DNA of 7,649 bases. It comes from Armatimonadota bacterium. Lineage in GTDB: Bacteria > Armatimonadota > Armatimonadia > Armatimonadales > Armatimonadaceae. Shown here one piece after another: positions 6,117 to 7,649 of this stretch. The stretch is from NCBI GenBank assembly GCA_014381035.1, contig JACMIS010000303.1, forward strand, positions 1 to 7,649, read 5' to 3'. The position numbers and the translations under genes are program-made. Below the pieces are notes generated by a model that saw only the letters and a program-made list of their open reading frames with translations, had not been told where the DNA came from and made no database searches. Each line of letters opens with the position of its first letter. The stretch's first letter is position 1.

Positions 6117-6956
6117 ATGACGATACCATCGATTCGCGTCGTGCCACCAGCACGACCTTTTAAACGTACCCTGTTCACGATCAGCCCGTCCAAATGCGGC
6201 GACCTCGTTTGTCCGAAACGGTATCACGCGAAACACATCGCTATATCCGTCCCGGTTGAACCGTGGTCTCACGCTCTTACATACGGCAACGGTCTACACA
6301 AGGTTATGTACCTCACATACCAACCGGGCAACCGTGTGCCGATTCACGAGCGCAACATCGCGACCATCGCCCGAACCGCGTTTTCGGGGTTGACCTACCC
6401 GCAGGACGAAGAATACCGCCGGGAACCCGACATCGAACGCGCCATCCAGACTGCGACCAAATACCGAGCCAGCGATCCCGATACCCTGCATACCATGCAA
6501 GTCGAGAGCGACGAGCGCATCGAAACGGGCAAAGCGAAAGGCGAACCGATCACCTTGTTCTCGCGGTTCGACCGAATCGTCATCCGCCCCGATGAACCCG
6601 ATGTTTTGCGCCTCATCGACTACAAAACCGGGAGCGTCGGCGAGATCGATCTCGACTCCGCGACACTCACGCTGGTCGTCGCGAAACTCGCGCTCACCGA
6701 ACGCTACGGCGATAAAAAACTGGTCCTCTGCTACGACTACGTCAACGAAACCGGACTGGCACACCGCGAGGAAGTCACGCCCGACCGCATCCGGGGACTG
6801 TGGAAACCGCTCCACGAACGCGCCCACGCCGTCTACTACGGCGACGACCGGACCGCCATTCCCGGACCGCACTGCCAGTTCTGCCCGATCCGAACCGAGT
6901 GTCGCCCCGTCCACGAGATAGGCGACGAACTCCTCGAAGGCTTATTCGAGGAATAG
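6117..6956 (+). CDS. Cas4/AddB-like PD-(D/E)XK nuclease with Fe-S cysteines
   Basis: This 279-residue protein resembles the RecB-family nucleases found in Cas4 and the AddB C-terminus, which degrade DNA ends and hold a 4Fe-4S cluster. The N-terminal CPKRY (C32, with a nearby C27) matches the family's first cluster cysteine. C253, C256 and C262 (CQFCPIRTEC) supply the other three. GNGLH places the conserved histidine at H61. E130 lies in the next helix. FDRI holds D152, and LIDYKTG holds D168 and K170 of the active site. The usual Q-x3-Y motif after the core is not obvious: the expected place reads TLTLVVAKLAL. The ATG has AGGGAG nine bases upstream. No cas1, cas2 or repeat-spacer array is present, so this is a solo nuclease. 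It is divergent from the restriction-modification block across a shared regulatory region. A role in defence or recombination is inferred, not shown. Confidence 0.85.
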   Translation: MTIPSIRVVPPARPFKRTLFTISPSKCGDLVCPKRYHAKHIAISVPVEPWSHALTYGNGLHKVMYLTYQPGNRVPIHERNIATIARTAFSGLTYPQDEEYRREPDIERAIQTATKYRASDPDTLHTMQVESDERIETGKAKGEPITLFSRFDRIVIRPDEPDVLRLIDYKTGSVGEIDLDSATLTLVVAKLALTERYGDKKLVLCYDYVNETGLAHREEVTPDRIRGLWKPLHERAHAVYYGDDRTAIPGPHCQFCPIRTECRPVHEIGDELLEGLFEE

Positions 6957-6988
6957 ACCAAAGCGGCTTCCAGGTAAAAACGCCATAT

Positions 6989-7047
6989 CCGGTCCCCCTC
7001 TTCCATTCCGATGGGGGAGGGGGCTATGGGGAGGGAGAAGGACCCGG
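6989..7047. repeat. Third, diverged copy of the palindromic repeat, between convergent genes
   Basis: Over 45 ungapped bases this copy matches the right arm of the hsdS-hsdR element at 37 positions, sharing CCCCTCTT and CATTCCGATG. It forms its own hairpin, CCCCCTC (6994-7000) with GAGGGGG (7017-7023), inside outer GGTCC/GGACC ends. It lies between two convergent genes and covers the last codons and stop of the zinc-ribbon gene. It might help terminate transcription in both directions, but there is no T-run typical of an intrinsic terminator. Confidence 0.8.
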
Positions 7048-7611
7048 AACCTCCGCATTCGTCAGAAGCCAACGTGCCGCGTCCGCGTGGTTCAAATCCA
7101 GAAACCGCATCGCGTACACCAAGCCCTCTTTCGCCGCGTCGTCCAGCATCACCGTCATCCGGTACGTCCCCAGGATCGTCGGCTGAAATCTGCCCACCGC
7201 CACCCCACCGGGATACTTCATCCGTCGTACCGCCTCCCGGTGCACGCTCGGAAAGCGCATCGCCGCCGCGCGCGGATCACGCGCGATCCGCGAAAGCAGG
7301 CGACTGCGAACCGAACTCCCCCGGATCGTAGAAAACACGGTCCCCGTCAGTACACGTCGGAACACCGCCCGCACCGCCTGCGCCTCCGTGCAACGGACCG
7401 CCTGCACATACGCGAACAACGTATTCCGTGCGGTCCGGCTCAACCAGAACGAGAAACGATGCTTGAGCGGTACCTTCGACTTCTCCTGCCGCCCAATCCG
7501 GTACTCACTCAGGAACGAATATTTGCAATGGGGGCAACGATACTGCATCCTGCCGTCCGACCGTTGCGTGGCGCGAACCGTCCCCCGGCACGACGGACAG
7601 CGCGGGCGCAT
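7024..7611 (-). CDS. Unrecognised protein with N-terminal zinc ribbon
   Basis: The 195-residue product starts MRPRCPSC and has a second knuckle, CPHC, 18 residues after the first pair (C5/C8 and C26/C29). This gives a C4 zinc ribbon, common in DNA- or RNA-binding proteins and at the start of some transposases. The remainder is arginine-rich and helical (SRTARNTLFAYVQAV, then QAVRAVFRRVL), with no catalytic motif or DDE signature that I recognise. It may bind nucleic acid, but no function is assigned. ATG 7611 was chosen because the ribbon starts immediately after it. There is no clear SD, and the frame stays open to the right edge (TTG 7623 and codons beyond), so the true start could lie outside the window. 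The C-terminal PGPSPSP and the TAG are encoded in the repeat copy at 6989-7047, so the original end may have been different. Confidence 0.65.
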   Translation of the reverse strand: MRPRCPSCRGTVRATQRSDGRMQYRCPHCKYSFLSEYRIGRQEKSKVPLKHRFSFWLSRTARNTLFAYVQAVRCTEAQAVRAVFRRVLTGTVFSTIRGSSVRSRLLSRIARDPRAAAMRFPSVHREAVRRMKYPGGVAVGRFQPTILGTYRMTVMLDDAAKEGLVYAMRFLDLNHADAARWLLTNAEVPGPSPSP

Positions 7612-7649
7612 ATCCGGCGGCAAACCATACGAAGTACGCCGACACGCCC

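Noticed and set aside
5745..6193. Minus-strand open frames of 60 to 105 residues in the divergent intergenic region
   Set aside because: They overlap each other, have no homology I recognise, and run over the rightward promoter and the structured leader.
6294..6914. 206-residue minus-strand open frame opposite the Cas4-like nuclease
   Set aside because: The plus-strand frame has cysteine and active-site motifs plus a good ribosome site. The minus-strand product shows none and is a mirror of GC-rich coding.

Overview
The window is bacterial, with densely packed genes, recognisable Shine-Dalgarno sites and sigma70-type promoters. Coding DNA is mostly GC-rich, but with clear compositional patches. 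Nothing in it fixes the taxon, and I do not name one. The content is typical of an accessory or defence region.

Layout. Everything from about 5700 leftward is transcribed on the minus strand as one restriction-modification block. In transcription order it holds a small specificity protein with a single target-recognition domain (5672 to 5094), the methyltransferase HsdM (4871 to 3354), a full two-TRD specificity subunit HsdS (3293 to 1965), and the motor/nuclease subunit HsdR (1847 to 36). HsdR stops at 603 residues, after the first helicase lobe, so it is roughly 400 residues or more short. The left window edge cuts just past that stop. A 52-bp perfect inverted repeat sits between hsdS and hsdR; it supplies the hsdS stop codon and a possible GTG start for hsdR.

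A 444-bp gene-free region (5673-6116) separates this block from a rightward gene. It carries two well-formed, divergent promoters (leftward 5723-5695, rightward 5766-5794) flanked by a 10-bp inverted pair (ATCCTGTCAA / TTGACAGGAT). The rightward transcript would have a leader of about 315 nt rich in hairpins, ending in two mutually exclusive structures next to the ribosome binding site. The rightward gene (6117-6956) encodes a solo Cas4/AddB-like PD-(D/E)XK nuclease with four cysteines positioned for an Fe-S cluster; there are no cas genes in the window.

At the right edge a convergent minus-strand gene (7611 to 7024) encodes an unrecognised protein with an N-terminal zinc ribbon. Its last codons lie in a third, diverged copy of the repeat found beside hsdS.

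How they could work together. HsdM and HsdS alone can form a modification enzyme. With the visible truncated HsdR, restriction is probably lost, leaving a methylase-only locus unless a rescue gene lies outside the window. The small S protein and the nuclease share one divergent control region. That makes them the best candidates for something beyond a standard Type I system, but a functional link between them is inference only.
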